Source: Tolypothrix sp. PCC 7712
Lineage (GTDB): Bacteria; Cyanobacteriota; Cyanobacteriia; Cyanobacteriales; Nostocaceae
Length of the DNA: 64,000 nucleotides
Assembly (NCBI RefSeq): GCF_025860405.1
Contig: NZ_CP063785.1
Coordinates: 4,278,001 to 4,342,000 of the forward strand
Direction: 5' to 3'
Shown here: in pieces, positions 17,093 to 25,104 of the stretch
How positions within the stretch are numbered: the stretch's first letter is position 1
How the letters are laid out: each line of letters starts with the position of its first letter
Notes under the pieces: model-generated
Seen by the model: the letters and a program-made list of their open reading frames with translations, nothing else
Told to the model about the DNA's origin: nothing
Databases searched by the model: none
Position numbers and translations under genes: made by a program

Positions 17093-20000
17093 TTAATCAT
17101 GGTTTTTGCGTCTTTGGCGCTGTTGATCGTTTTCCTCTCGACGGTTGAGACGTTTTGAAGCCCGTTCTTTGCTCGTATTAGACTTAGAAACTAAACTCTG
17201 AACTTGACCTTGATTTAAGGAGGGACTGAGATGTTCGGCTAAACTATGAATTGTGGGAAATTGAAATAATTGAACAATTGAGATTTTTTGCTCTAATGCT
17301 TCTAACAATTTCTGACTTACTTGAGCCATCAATAAGGAGTGACCTCCTAAATCAAAGAAATTGTCGTGAATTCCTACCTTGTCAATTTGAAGAGTATCTT
17401 GCCAAACTCTAGCAATTATATTTTCGATTTCATTTTGAGGTTTGACATAAGCCGTTTCTATTTGCGATCGCCCAATTTCAGGTGCAGGTAAAGCACGGCG
17501 ATCAACTTTGCCGTTAGGAGTTAGGGGCATTGCTTCCAACAGGACAAAAGAGGAAGGCAGCATATAGTCGGGGAGTTTGGTCTTCAGGAAAGAAAGCAGG
17601 TTGCGTGTGATTGTACGCTGTAAAATTTTCAACAATTCCTGCTTTTCTAAAAGATGCTTCACACTTTGACGAATCTGTTGAAGTTGGGGCGCTGTGAGTT
17701 GAAAGGAGATCCCTGCTTGTGGACTACGCCACCATATAACGATTCCTGTCAGGGAAGAATTTTCTTCCTCACCAGGCAATCTTAGATTCAGGGTAATCTG
17801 CTGTCCTGAAGAAATTTCTGGTGGGTTAGCAGAAGTGAAAGTTAAACCAACACCATTTTGTGAGATATCTTCAGTCTGAATTGCCCAGGTTTGATCATCA
17901 AAAACCAAAGACCCCTCAGTCTGATAAGGTAGGCGATCGGGAATTATTTTAGAAACAAAATAGGCAACTAAACGTTTATCCCCTGGAATATCTTCTCTGG
18001 CTATGACCACTGCTTCTTCCACATCAGGATGTTGATGAAGTACCGCTTCAATTTCTTCGAGTTCGATGCGGAAACCACGAATTTTCACTTGGTGATCAAT
18101 ACGCCCTACAAATTCAATATTTCCATTCGGCAGCCAGCGGGCAAGATCCCCAGTCCTGAACAATCTTTCTTCTGCTGCTGTTTTACTGTTGTTGTTGCTT
18201 TTCGTAAACTGGTTAAGGATAAACTTTTGCTGCGTTAACTCAGGTAGATTTAAATACCCTGCCGCTACCCCATCTCCGCCTACATATAGTTCACCTGTGA
18301 TACCTTGCGGCTGAGGATTACCATACTTGTCCAGGATATAAATTTGCGTGTTTGCAATCGGTTTTCCTATGGAAACTATATTTTTTTGCAGATATTCTTC
18401 TATGTCTGCAAAAAAATCAGCTTTTGGAGCCGCTGCTAACTGCAGATGTATTGTTTTTAGGAGTGCGGCAGCTTCCGTATCGCTTGAGCCAATTCTTTTT
18501 ACCGGAATATTTTTTAGATCATCAAATTTTTCTTGACTTTTTGCTTCAATTTGATTTGCAATTCTTAGTTGATCCTCAAGAACACTGTGTAAGTCTGCGG
18601 CGGTGGTATTCGGATTACATAAAACCGCCCGAAATACAACAATTTCTTGAGCTTTACCAGAAGAAGTGTCCATCAGAATGGTCTTAGATACAAAGGTTTG
18701 TCCTTGTTCAAATTGTTCTCTTTGTATCTGTGTATTGAGTTGATTGATTCTGTGGATATCGTCATCGAGTAAGGCTTTTTGTAGGGCTTTGGTTCTTAAA
18801 TCTTCGGGAATGTAGCGATAATTAACAATATTCAACACTGGTTCCATTATGAGTTCAAATGGTTCTAATAGTTGAATAAGTCTGGCAAAATATTGCGCCT
18901 TCTCTATGCTATTGTCAATCAGAATTTCATATCCTCTTTTACCGATAATATGAAGTGCTCCGTGTAAGCATAACGACAGTGCCGAACGTGACCCCTCAAT
19001 CGTGAATCGTCCCATATCGAAAGTATCTCGCTGAGACTGATAACGGGCTGTGGTTTCGGCAAATCTTAACATTTGCGGATCTTTAAACAGACAAACACTA
19101 ATCCCCTGCGGTAGGTATAACTGTTTATGCCCACAAATAGTTATAGAATCAGCTTTGTTGATGCCTTTCAATTTTCCTTTATGTTTTTCAGAAAATATCG
19201 TTGCACCACCCCAAGCAGCATCCACATGAAAATGAATACCGAATTCCCGAGCAATATCGGCTAGTTCAGATAATGGATCAATTTCACCAGTTTCTGTTGT
19301 GCCAGCAATACCTACGATTGCCAGGATGTAAAGCTTATTTCTCCTACATTCGTAAATTTTTTCTTTGAGATGATTAATATCTAGCTTGGCGTTATCATTA
19401 CTGTCAATGAAAATAATATTGTCTGTCCCCAGACCCAACATTGAACCTGCTTTATTAAAAGAGTAATGCATCAGCCGAGAGCCAATGATAACGATATCGT
19501 TATATCCTTTCTGATGCAAAACCTTGTAAAGACTTTCTGTTGATAAATCATCGGAATTTTCTTGCCTTAATAATCTGGAATTTCTTGCACACAATAATGC
19601 AGTAATATTGGCAGTGGTTCCACCAGTTGTGATAATTCCTAGATTTCGACTTTTATGTTGAATATTTTCTTGATAAAATTCATCTGAAAAGCGATAGAGC
19701 AGGCGATGCAATATAGCGATCGCTTCCCGCTCCAAAAATATTAAAGATTTTGATGTCTCAATTTTAACCAAATTTTGGTTCAATCGCGAAATCATCTTAC
19801 TCATATCATGCATAAAATCGGGCAAGGCAGATGTCATATGCCCAATAAATGTAGGAGTCCCCGTATTGATCGTATATGGAAGCACCTCTTGGGAAAATTT
19901 ATCGTAATAGTCGTCAACTGTTAAAGGCTGCAACGGTAACTCACTCCGTTGAAACTTTGTCGCTAGTATTTCTGGACTCACGCCAGGCTTCGTAAAAGGC

Positions 20001-22450
20001 TGTTGTTGAACCCCAAACACTGAGTTTTTGGTTGCACCATGAACAACTTCAGGTTTAAAATATTGCAGTATTCTTTGGCGCGTCTCCCACGGATTGACTT
20101 CAAAGCAGGTAACATCAGCAGCAACTTCTGAAGAGCCGTAAAGATTGAACAACCTAGCAGAGTTGATTTTCTGGTGAAATGCTTTAGCTAAGGTTAAAGG
20201 CAGGGCTTCACCACTGCAAAAGACATATTTGAGGTATCGAAGTTGTGTGAGTTGTTGAGGCGTATTTTCTAGCATCGCTTTGAGCAGCGATGGCACGAGC
20301 ACAATTCTAGTAATTTTTTGCTCACTTAACAGGCTCATTAGTTGGGGAATGTCTGCTCGGATGTGATTTGGCACAATCACGAGTGGAATCCCTTTCAGAA
20401 GAGGAGAAAATATTTCTGCTACATGATCGACGAAATTAATGGAGGTTTTCTGTACACAAATCTCATCTGCCGCAAATGGTAGGGTTTCCCACATCCAATG
20501 CAAACGATTGATAATGCCACGAATTTTGCCGAGGACAGCTTTGGGTTTTCCAGTAGAACCGGACGTATAGATTGCGTATGCTAGGTCATCCAGTATGGTT
20601 TTATTTTCCAGATTTTCAACACTTTCCCTACCAATGGCATCCCTATCCCTGTCCAGATAGACTATATGGGCGTGTTGAGGGGGAATATTTACGGTCAGAT
20701 TGCCCTGAATCAACAGTACCTTAACATTCGCATCTGCCAACATATAACTCAACCGTTCTTGAGGATATTCCGGGTCTAATGGCACATAAGCACCACCAGC
20801 TTTGAGTATCCCCAGCAGTCCTACGACCAGATCTATAGAAGGCTGTAAACAAATACCTACCAGCACCTCTTGTTTCACACCCAGGCTTTGCAAGTAATGT
20901 GCTAGTTGGTTTGCTTTTTGATTTAACTGCCGATACGTTAACATCTGGTTTTCAAACATCACCGCTACAGCATCTGGTGTTTTCTCTGTTTGATCTTCAA
21001 ACAACTGATGAATACATTTATCTGCGGCATAATCACACTTAGTATCATTCCATTCCACCAACAATTGATGACATTGTGAATCAGTCAGCAAAGGTAATTT
21101 TGTCAGATATTGATCTGGATTAACAACAATTGCTTGCAGCAAACATTCAAAATGTCCCAGCCATCGCTTGATTGTTTCTGGAGCAAACAAATCAGTGTTA
21201 TAAAAACAATCTAATACCAACTCATCTTCTGTTTCTATGACATTACAATGAAGATCGTAATTAGTAAAACTGAACGGTTGAGGGAATAAACTGGTCTTTA
21301 ATTCAAAGAACTGTGCTTTAAGAGGTTGGTCTAAATTAAATGTTGTTGTGACAAGAGGGGAGCTACGGTTGAAATTCAGTTTGTTGATTAATTTGGCAAA
21401 AGGATAATCTTGATGTTCGTAAGCATCTGACAATTTCTTGTTGATAGTTTTGAGATAATCTGAAAATTTTGGCTCTCCAACAATATGGCTACGTATAAGT
21501 AATGTGTTTGAACAGTAGCCCACAAGATTCTCACTACCTTTAAGCGATCGCCCTGCCGTAGGAATACCTACCAAAATGTCATCTTGATCTGTCAGTCGAT
21601 GTAACAGCACCGTGTATGCTGAGAACAGTATCATAAACAAGGTATAACCTTTTTCCTGACTAACCTTTTTGATTTGAGAACAAAGGTTAGCATCTAGCTT
21701 GACAGTTTCTTTACTACCGTTATAGGTCTTGATGGAAGGACGAGTCCAGTCAGTTGGTATATCTAAAACAGGGATTGATTCAGCAAATTGTTCCAACCAG
21801 TAAGATTCATGGCCTACCATATCTTCAGTGTTGAAAGCTTGAGTTTGCAACTCTATGTATTCCCTGAATTGCAAAGGTGAATCGAGTGTGCAATCAATAC
21901 CCTGACACTCTGATGAATACAAAGCGCTTAATTCTTGTAAAATTAAACTCACTGACCAATCATCAATAATAATGTGATGAGTAGTCATCACCAGAAAATG
22001 CAACTGTTCTTCTAGCCGGAGAAGATAAAAACGGAAAAGAGGCCCCTGAGTAAAATCAAAAGGTTCCCGGCTCTGTTTACGAAGCCATTCAGCTACTTTT
22101 GAATCACGTTCAACAAGACCAATGTTGGAGAAATCGACTAAAGGAACATCTACCTTTAAAGAAGGCTGGATTCGCTGAGAATCGTCTTCTTGGCTGATAG
22201 TGGTTCGCATAGCCTCATGGCGATTTACAACTTTCTGGATTGCCCGCTCCATCGCTGAGAAATTCAACAAACCATGCAATTGCAAGCTAATAGATTTATT
22301 GTATTTAATAGAACCTTCGGTTCCTAGTTGGCACAAAATCCACAGTTGCTTTTGTGCTTCACTTAAAGGGATAATTTCAGATGTTGCAACGATCTGATCA
22401 CATCTCTTTATTTGAGACTGAGAGATTTCACTTAACTTTTGGGTATCCAT
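17093..22450 (-). CDS. Non-ribosomal peptide synthetase C-A-PCP with embedded aspartate-decarboxylase-like and PilZ-like domains
   Basis: 1785 residues from the ATG at 22450; the frame is open 29 codons further but those read as non-coding. The numbers here use this start. Condensation domain, about 25-470, with H158-H159 and D163 (HHIIIDD). Adenylation domain begins about 480; core motifs YTSGSTGKPK, NLYGSSE (A5). It is then broken by a PLP decarboxylase (about 815-1340), resumes with GELYVGG (A6), RTGDLARW and VKIRGFRIE (A7-A8), is broken again by a PilZ-like domain (about 1505-1610), and ends with LPDYMLP and NGKVDR (A9-A10). A carrier domain follows (LGGHSL, about 1705). The tail is Arg/Lys/Gln-rich. 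Pocket residues read V D A V F S L A D K, near the beta-alanine code. No thioesterase; release is on the PKS. With no upstream module, the C domain probably takes a fatty acyl or other external donor. Confidence 0.95.
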   Translation of the reverse strand: MDTQKLSEISQSQIKRCDQIVATSEIIPLSEAQKQLWILCQLGTEGSIKYNKSISLQLHGLLNFSAMERAIQKVVNRHEAMRTTISQEDDSQRIQPSLKVDVPLVDFSNIGLVERDSKVAEWLRKQSREPFDFTQGPLFRFYLLRLEEQLHFLVMTTHHIIIDDWSVSLILQELSALYSSECQGIDCTLDSPLQFREYIELQTQAFNTEDMVGHESYWLEQFAESIPVLDIPTDWTRPSIKTYNGSKETVKLDANLCSQIKKVSQEKGYTLFMILFSAYTVLLHRLTDQDDILVGIPTAGRSLKGSENLVGYCSNTLLIRSHIVGEPKFSDYLKTINKKLSDAYEHQDYPFAKLINKLNFNRSSPLVTTTFNLDQPLKAQFFELKTSLFPQPFSFTNYDLHCNVIETEDELVLDCFYNTDLFAPETIKRWLGHFECLLQAIVVNPDQYLTKLPLLTDSQCHQLLVEWNDTKCDYAADKCIHQLFEDQTEKTPDAVAVMFENQMLTYRQLNQKANQLAHYLQSLGVKQEVLVGICLQPSIDLVVGLLGILKAGGAYVPLDPEYPQERLSYMLADANVKVLLIQGNLTVNIPPQHAHIVYLDRDRDAIGRESVENLENKTILDDLAYAIYTSGSTGKPKAVLGKIRGIINRLHWMWETLPFAADEICVQKTSINFVDHVAEIFSPLLKGIPLVIVPNHIRADIPQLMSLLSEQKITRIVLVPSLLKAMLENTPQQLTQLRYLKYVFCSGEALPLTLAKAFHQKINSARLFNLYGSSEVAADVTCFEVNPWETRQRILQYFKPEVVHGATKNSVFGVQQQPFTKPGVSPEILATKFQRSELPLQPLTVDDYYDKFSQEVLPYTINTGTPTFIGHMTSALPDFMHDMSKMISRLNQNLVKIETSKSLIFLEREAIAILHRLLYRFSDEFYQENIQHKSRNLGIITTGGTTANITALLCARNSRLLRQENSDDLSTESLYKVLHQKGYNDIVIIGSRLMHYSFNKAGSMLGLGTDNIIFIDSNDNAKLDINHLKEKIYECRRNKLYILAIVGIAGTTETGEIDPLSELADIAREFGIHFHVDAAWGGATIFSEKHKGKLKGINKADSITICGHKQLYLPQGISVCLFKDPQMLRFAETTARYQSQRDTFDMGRFTIEGSRSALSLCLHGALHIIGKRGYEILIDNSIEKAQYFARLIQLLEPFELIMEPVLNIVNYRYIPEDLRTKALQKALLDDDIHRINQLNTQIQREQFEQGQTFVSKTILMDTSSGKAQEIVVFRAVLCNPNTTAADLHSVLEDQLRIANQIEAKSQEKFDDLKNIPVKRIGSSDTEAAALLKTIHLQLAAAPKADFFADIEEYLQKNIVSIGKPIANTQIYILDKYGNPQPQGITGELYVGGDGVAAGYLNLPELTQQKFILNQFTKSNNNSKTAAEERLFRTGDLARWLPNGNIEFVGRIDHQVKIRGFRIELEEIEAVLHQHPDVEEAVVIAREDIPGDKRLVAYFVSKIIPDRLPYQTEGSLVFDDQTWAIQTEDISQNGVGLTFTSANPPEISSGQQITLNLRLPGEEENSSLTGIVIWWRSPQAGISFQLTAPQLQQIRQSVKHLLEKQELLKILQRTITRNLLSFLKTKLPDYMLPSSFVLLEAMPLTPNGKVDRRALPAPEIGRSQIETAYVKPQNEIENIIARVWQDTLQIDKVGIHDNFFDLGGHSLLMAQVSQKLLEALEQKISIVQLFQFPTIHSLAEHLSPSLNQGQVQSLVSKSNTSKERASKRLNRREENDQQRQRRKNHD
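17618..17935 (-). other. PilZ-like domain embedded between A8 and A9 of the NRPS
   Basis: About 105 residues with the PilZ core: EDISQNGVGLTF (the D-x-S-x-x-G motif), a beta-strand pattern ITLNLRLPGEE, and GIVIWWRSPQAGISFQL at the end. The usual RxxxR c-di-GMP arginine pair is not clear; a single Arg (DRLPYQ) lies at about the right distance upstream. It may bind c-di-GMP weakly or be a structural PilZ relative. Confidence 0.7.
18428..20005 (-). other. Embedded PLP-dependent group II decarboxylase domain (PanP-like) inside the NRPS
   Basis: A domain of about 525 residues in the same frame as the NRPS, inserted after A5 of the adenylation domain. It shows GHMTSALP, LNQNLVK, TTGGTTANITA, AGTTETGEIDPL, FHVDAAWGG and the PLP-lysine motif GHKQLY, all in the order of the group II decarboxylases. 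The phrasing is closest, from memory, to pyridoxal-dependent aspartate 1-decarboxylase (PanP), which makes beta-alanine; glutamate or diaminobutyrate decarboxylase relatives remain possible. All motifs needed for PLP binding are intact. Confidence 0.85.
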
Positions 22451-23101
22451 ATAGAAGCTTTCTTGTTTAGGAACGTTGATTAAATAACCTGCAATTCTAA
22501 TTGTTGTTGTGGTTGAGCTAAGTAAAGTGACAATCAAAGATTACATTGGACACAACCTCAATTTGGTTCTACTCAGGCAGCAGAGCGGTGGAGCGACCTG
22601 ATGCCCTCTGAGGGTGACAACCTACTGATAAAGCTTGCTGCATAAGGGATAGGGCATAGAAACTACGCTGAAAATAGAACCGTTTATGGGGTTTGAGCGC
22701 AATCAGACTCAGAACCTAATCTGCCCATAATTCCATCCCGTAACGCCCAGAGATGCTGCAAACTGTTCTTGTGTTAGTCCGGTCAAGATACGGAGTTCAC
22801 GAATGAGCTTACCAACTTCTGGTTGATTTATTACCAAAGGTTTTTTAGCCGTCATCTAGTTCATAGTTCATCACATGGCGTAACAGGTGTTATATATTAT
22901 TTGCTACATCTTATTCACGGAAAAGCTGACTGGTAATCCGTTGATATACGAAACTCGTAAAAAAGACTCTCTTTTTATCGAAAAAATCAATCGCGTATTA
23001 CACAGAAGGAGGGATTTCTCAGGTGATATTTTTTCATGTAATCTCTACTTGTCTAATTACTATGCAAAAGACGATGACACGATGACCTGCATAATCAATT
23101 A
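22451..23101. other. Upstream region of the NRPS with XRE relic
   Basis: Apart from the broken XRE gene (22709-22855) this stretch has no supported gene. A plus-strand open frame at 22887-23102 (71 codons) has no recognisable features and looks accidental. The NRPS promoter must lie here if the XRE relic is not its leader gene; no clear -10/-35 boxes could be singled out. Confidence 0.5.
22709..22855 (-). pseudogene. Frameshifted XRE-type helix-turn-helix regulator
   Basis: From the ATG at 22855 the minus strand reads a 48-residue start (MTAKKPLVINQPEVGKL..., then LTGLTQEQFAASLGVT) that matches the first helices of an XRE repressor. A few residues of the recognition helix are missing and the frame ends at TGA; the next frame continues with LSLIALKPHKR, similar to the usual end of this family. 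It appears to have lost function by a small deletion plus frameshift. Confidence 0.6.
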
Positions 23102-23305
23102 ATGCACAACTTGCGTGGGGTTGAGGATAGTGAAGTAATAAAATATTTATTGGGATATCAAAATCAACAAGTAGCTGATGTTATGACAGCTTATGTCAAG
23201 CATGTCAAACAACACTTTTTGAACGCAATTAATCATTTTAAATTGGCTTACAAAAAAGAGAAGTTGCTTAAAAGGCTTCAAGAAATAGCAGATTCTCTGA
23301 TTTGA
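23102..23305 (+). CDS. Small hypothetical protein, possibly a recombinase remnant
   Basis: 67 codons from an ATG without a good ribosome-binding site. The pieces HNLRG, VIKYLLGY and MTAYVKHV vaguely resemble the HxLR...LLGH...Y end of tyrosine recombinases, with much of the spacing missing. It may be the tail of a decayed integrase or simply an open frame by chance. It lies between the XRE relic and an inverted-repeat element. Confidence 0.3.
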   Translation: MHNLRGVEDSEVIKYLLGYQNQQVADVMTAYVKHVKQHFLNAINHFKLAYKKEKLLKRLQEIADSLI

Positions 23306-23647
23306 TTGAAAGACAGAATAGGGAGAAGAATGCATAGCTTGCAGCCTTTGGCATCGCCTCCATAAAATTCAAGCGAGGAAAAAATAGTAATACTGCGGTA
23401 CTTGTACTAAGAGTAAGAGCGATGCCAAAGGTGGCAAGCTATGTACCCCCTTAGTTTGGGAATCCTAGTAATAAAATATGGGGTGATGGGGCCGCTCTCT
23501 GGAAGAGGATGTTTGAAAAGTTCCAAGTTGGACAGTAACAAATTAAATGGCGTTGAAACAAATAGAAGAACAGAGCGATAAGCCTGACGGTAAGACCATC
23601 TTGCTTAAAATTACACATATCTTGGCTAAATAGCAAAGAGGGTTAAT
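23306..23647. other. Gap before the kinase pair
   Basis: Holds the 111-base inverted-repeat element; the rest (23444-23647) shows no supported gene. The minus-strand kinase that ends at 23648 may terminate here, but no clear hairpin plus T-run was found next to the stop. Confidence 0.45.
23333..23443. repeat. 111-base element with 25-base terminal inverted repeats
   Basis: catagcttgcagcctttggc... at 23333-23357 pairs with 23419-23443, differing at only two adjacent bases out of 25. The 61-base middle has no open frame. The size and layout fit a small MITE-like element or a strong RNA hairpin. Confidence 0.65.
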
Positions 23648-25087
23648 TCAAGATAATTTATCTAAAAATGCCCTAATTTCCCAAACTATCCATTTTTTTT
23701 CAGATGTGCTTAATAATGAAGCAAAGCGATATTTTCGGAGTGTTTGATTAAATACTGAAACCGTAATTGGCTGCATCGGTTTGGCAATAATATCCTTAAT
23801 GTCTAATACATACTCATGACAATTTTGAAAAGACCAAACTAATAACCACCGCTTTAAGTAAAATCCATTTTGGTTAATTTTAATTCTAGTTTTTGAGATG
23901 GGACTGAGTACATAATCGGCAATCCTTGGCAAAAGCAAGAATAAATATATGTAGAAGAAAAGGCAGATAAAAAGAAATCCAAATAGATTAAAAACAGATA
24001 AGTATTCAAAAATTAATACCCAGAAAGTGAGTAAAAATAATCCATTTCCTAGCAAGAGAATAATAGGAATCAACCAACTAGTATAGTGACGTAATTGCTC
24101 GGGAGGAATTTCTATAGTTAATTCTGCTTCGGTTTTATGGAAGATAATAGAACTGTTTTTTGGTCGCTGGGATCTTGTTAAAGACAAATGGGATATAACA
24201 TCTGGAATCTGTTTTTCTCCTCGCAATACAGCTAAGGCTAAATTGGCTGAGAGAAATCTGTCATCACTGACTGGCTCCAGGATAATGTCCAACCAGTTAG
24301 CAAAATCTGGGGAAATGCGAACATGGGGACGGAAATCTATTTTGAGATGGCGCTGTGGTAAATCTGCTGGGGATTTTCCAGTCAGCAAGAAAAGTAGTGT
24401 AGTTCCCAAGCCATATAAATCTGTTGCTAACACAGCTTGTCCGCGAAACTGTTCAGGAGCCATATAGCCATAGGTTCCTACTACTGTGCTGCCACCTGTG
24501 ACTGTATTGTGATAGGTATCTTGTACTGCACCAAAATCTACTAAAAATATATCTCCCTGATCTTTTGCTGTTGGGGAAAAGTTGAGGATAATATTCTGAG
24601 GCTTAATATCGCGGTGAATAACTGGGGGTTTGAGGGATTGTAAGTAAATCAGAATTTCTAAAACTTGTATGGCGATGTGTCGAACTTGCTTTTCTTGGGG
24701 TTTCCAACCATTTTCTATTAATGTGGCTAGAGATTTACCTGGCGCAAGTTGTTGAGCAATATAAAAGAATCTGTCAGAGCCTGTGTCTACTTGAAAATAA
24801 TCTAGATAGCGAGGAATTGCTAGATGATAGAGTTGGGAGAGAATTTTTGCTTCTCTTTCAAACAATTCTATTTTTTTCCAGTCACTCATCCGCCGGAATG
24901 ACAAAGCTTTCAGCGCCACGCGATGGTCGCTTTGCGAACCGGCGTTCGCGTAGCGTCTCGCAGAGAAGCCATCGCCACTCTCTAAATCTTCGGCTGCATA
25001 CGTAATACCTACCCCACCTTGTCCCAAAATTTCTAAGATGCGGTAGCGTTGTTGAATTATGTCTCCTGGTTGATGTATTAATTCCAT
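23648..25087 (-). CDS. Serine/threonine protein kinase with C-terminal membrane anchor
   Basis: 479 residues. Kinase domain about 15-275: glycine loop LGQGGVGITY, K60 (VALKAL), VIHRDIKPQN and VDFGAV. Two hydrophobic helices around residues 340-395 anchor it to the membrane, followed by about 85 residues of unknown type. Residues 37-53 (GDGFSARRYANAGSQS) are an in-frame insertion, absent from the neighbour at 25105, encoded by a palindromic DNA repeat. The insertion lies between the glycine loop and the ATP-binding Lys, where a loop can often tolerate extra residues. It is 17 bases downstream of, and paralogous to, the ankyrin kinase, so the two arose by tandem duplication and probably share a transcript. 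Confidence 0.92.
   Translation of the reverse strand: MELIHQPGDIIQQRYRILEILGQGGVGITYAAEDLESGDGFSARRYANAGSQSDHRVALKALSFRRMSDWKKIELFEREAKILSQLYHLAIPRYLDYFQVDTGSDRFFYIAQQLAPGKSLATLIENGWKPQEKQVRHIAIQVLEILIYLQSLKPPVIHRDIKPQNIILNFSPTAKDQGDIFLVDFGAVQDTYHNTVTGGSTVVGTYGYMAPEQFRGQAVLATDLYGLGTTLLFLLTGKSPADLPQRHLKIDFRPHVRISPDFANWLDIILEPVSDDRFLSANLALAVLRGEKQIPDVISHLSLTRSQRPKNSSIIFHKTEAELTIEIPPEQLRHYTSWLIPIILLLGNGLFLLTFWVLIFEYLSVFNLFGFLFICLFFYIYLFLLLPRIADYVLSPISKTRIKINQNGFYLKRWLLVWSFQNCHEYVLDIKDIIAKPMQPITVSVFNQTLRKYRFASLLSTSEKKWIVWEIRAFLDKLS
24920..24975. repeat. Palindromic repeat inserted in a kinase coding region
   Basis: The 56-base segment is bounded by gcgatgg (24920-24926) and ccatcgc (24969-24975) and contains gcgttcgcgtagcgtctcgc. 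It encodes the GFSARRYANA-type peptide seen in many Nostocales proteins after in-frame repeat insertion. A related segment lies near 10876. Confidence 0.75.
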
Positions 25088-25104
25088 AGATGCTTGATTT
25101 CTGG

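Noticed and set aside
18428..20005. Decarboxylase as a separate gene next to two NRPS fragments
   Set aside because: The frame is uninterrupted through both junctions, A-domain motifs resume directly after it in the same frame, and no start or stop with a ribosome-binding site lies at the borders.
22887..23102. 71-codon plus-strand open frame
   Set aside because: No ribosome-binding site, no family features, AT-rich composition typical of chance frames.
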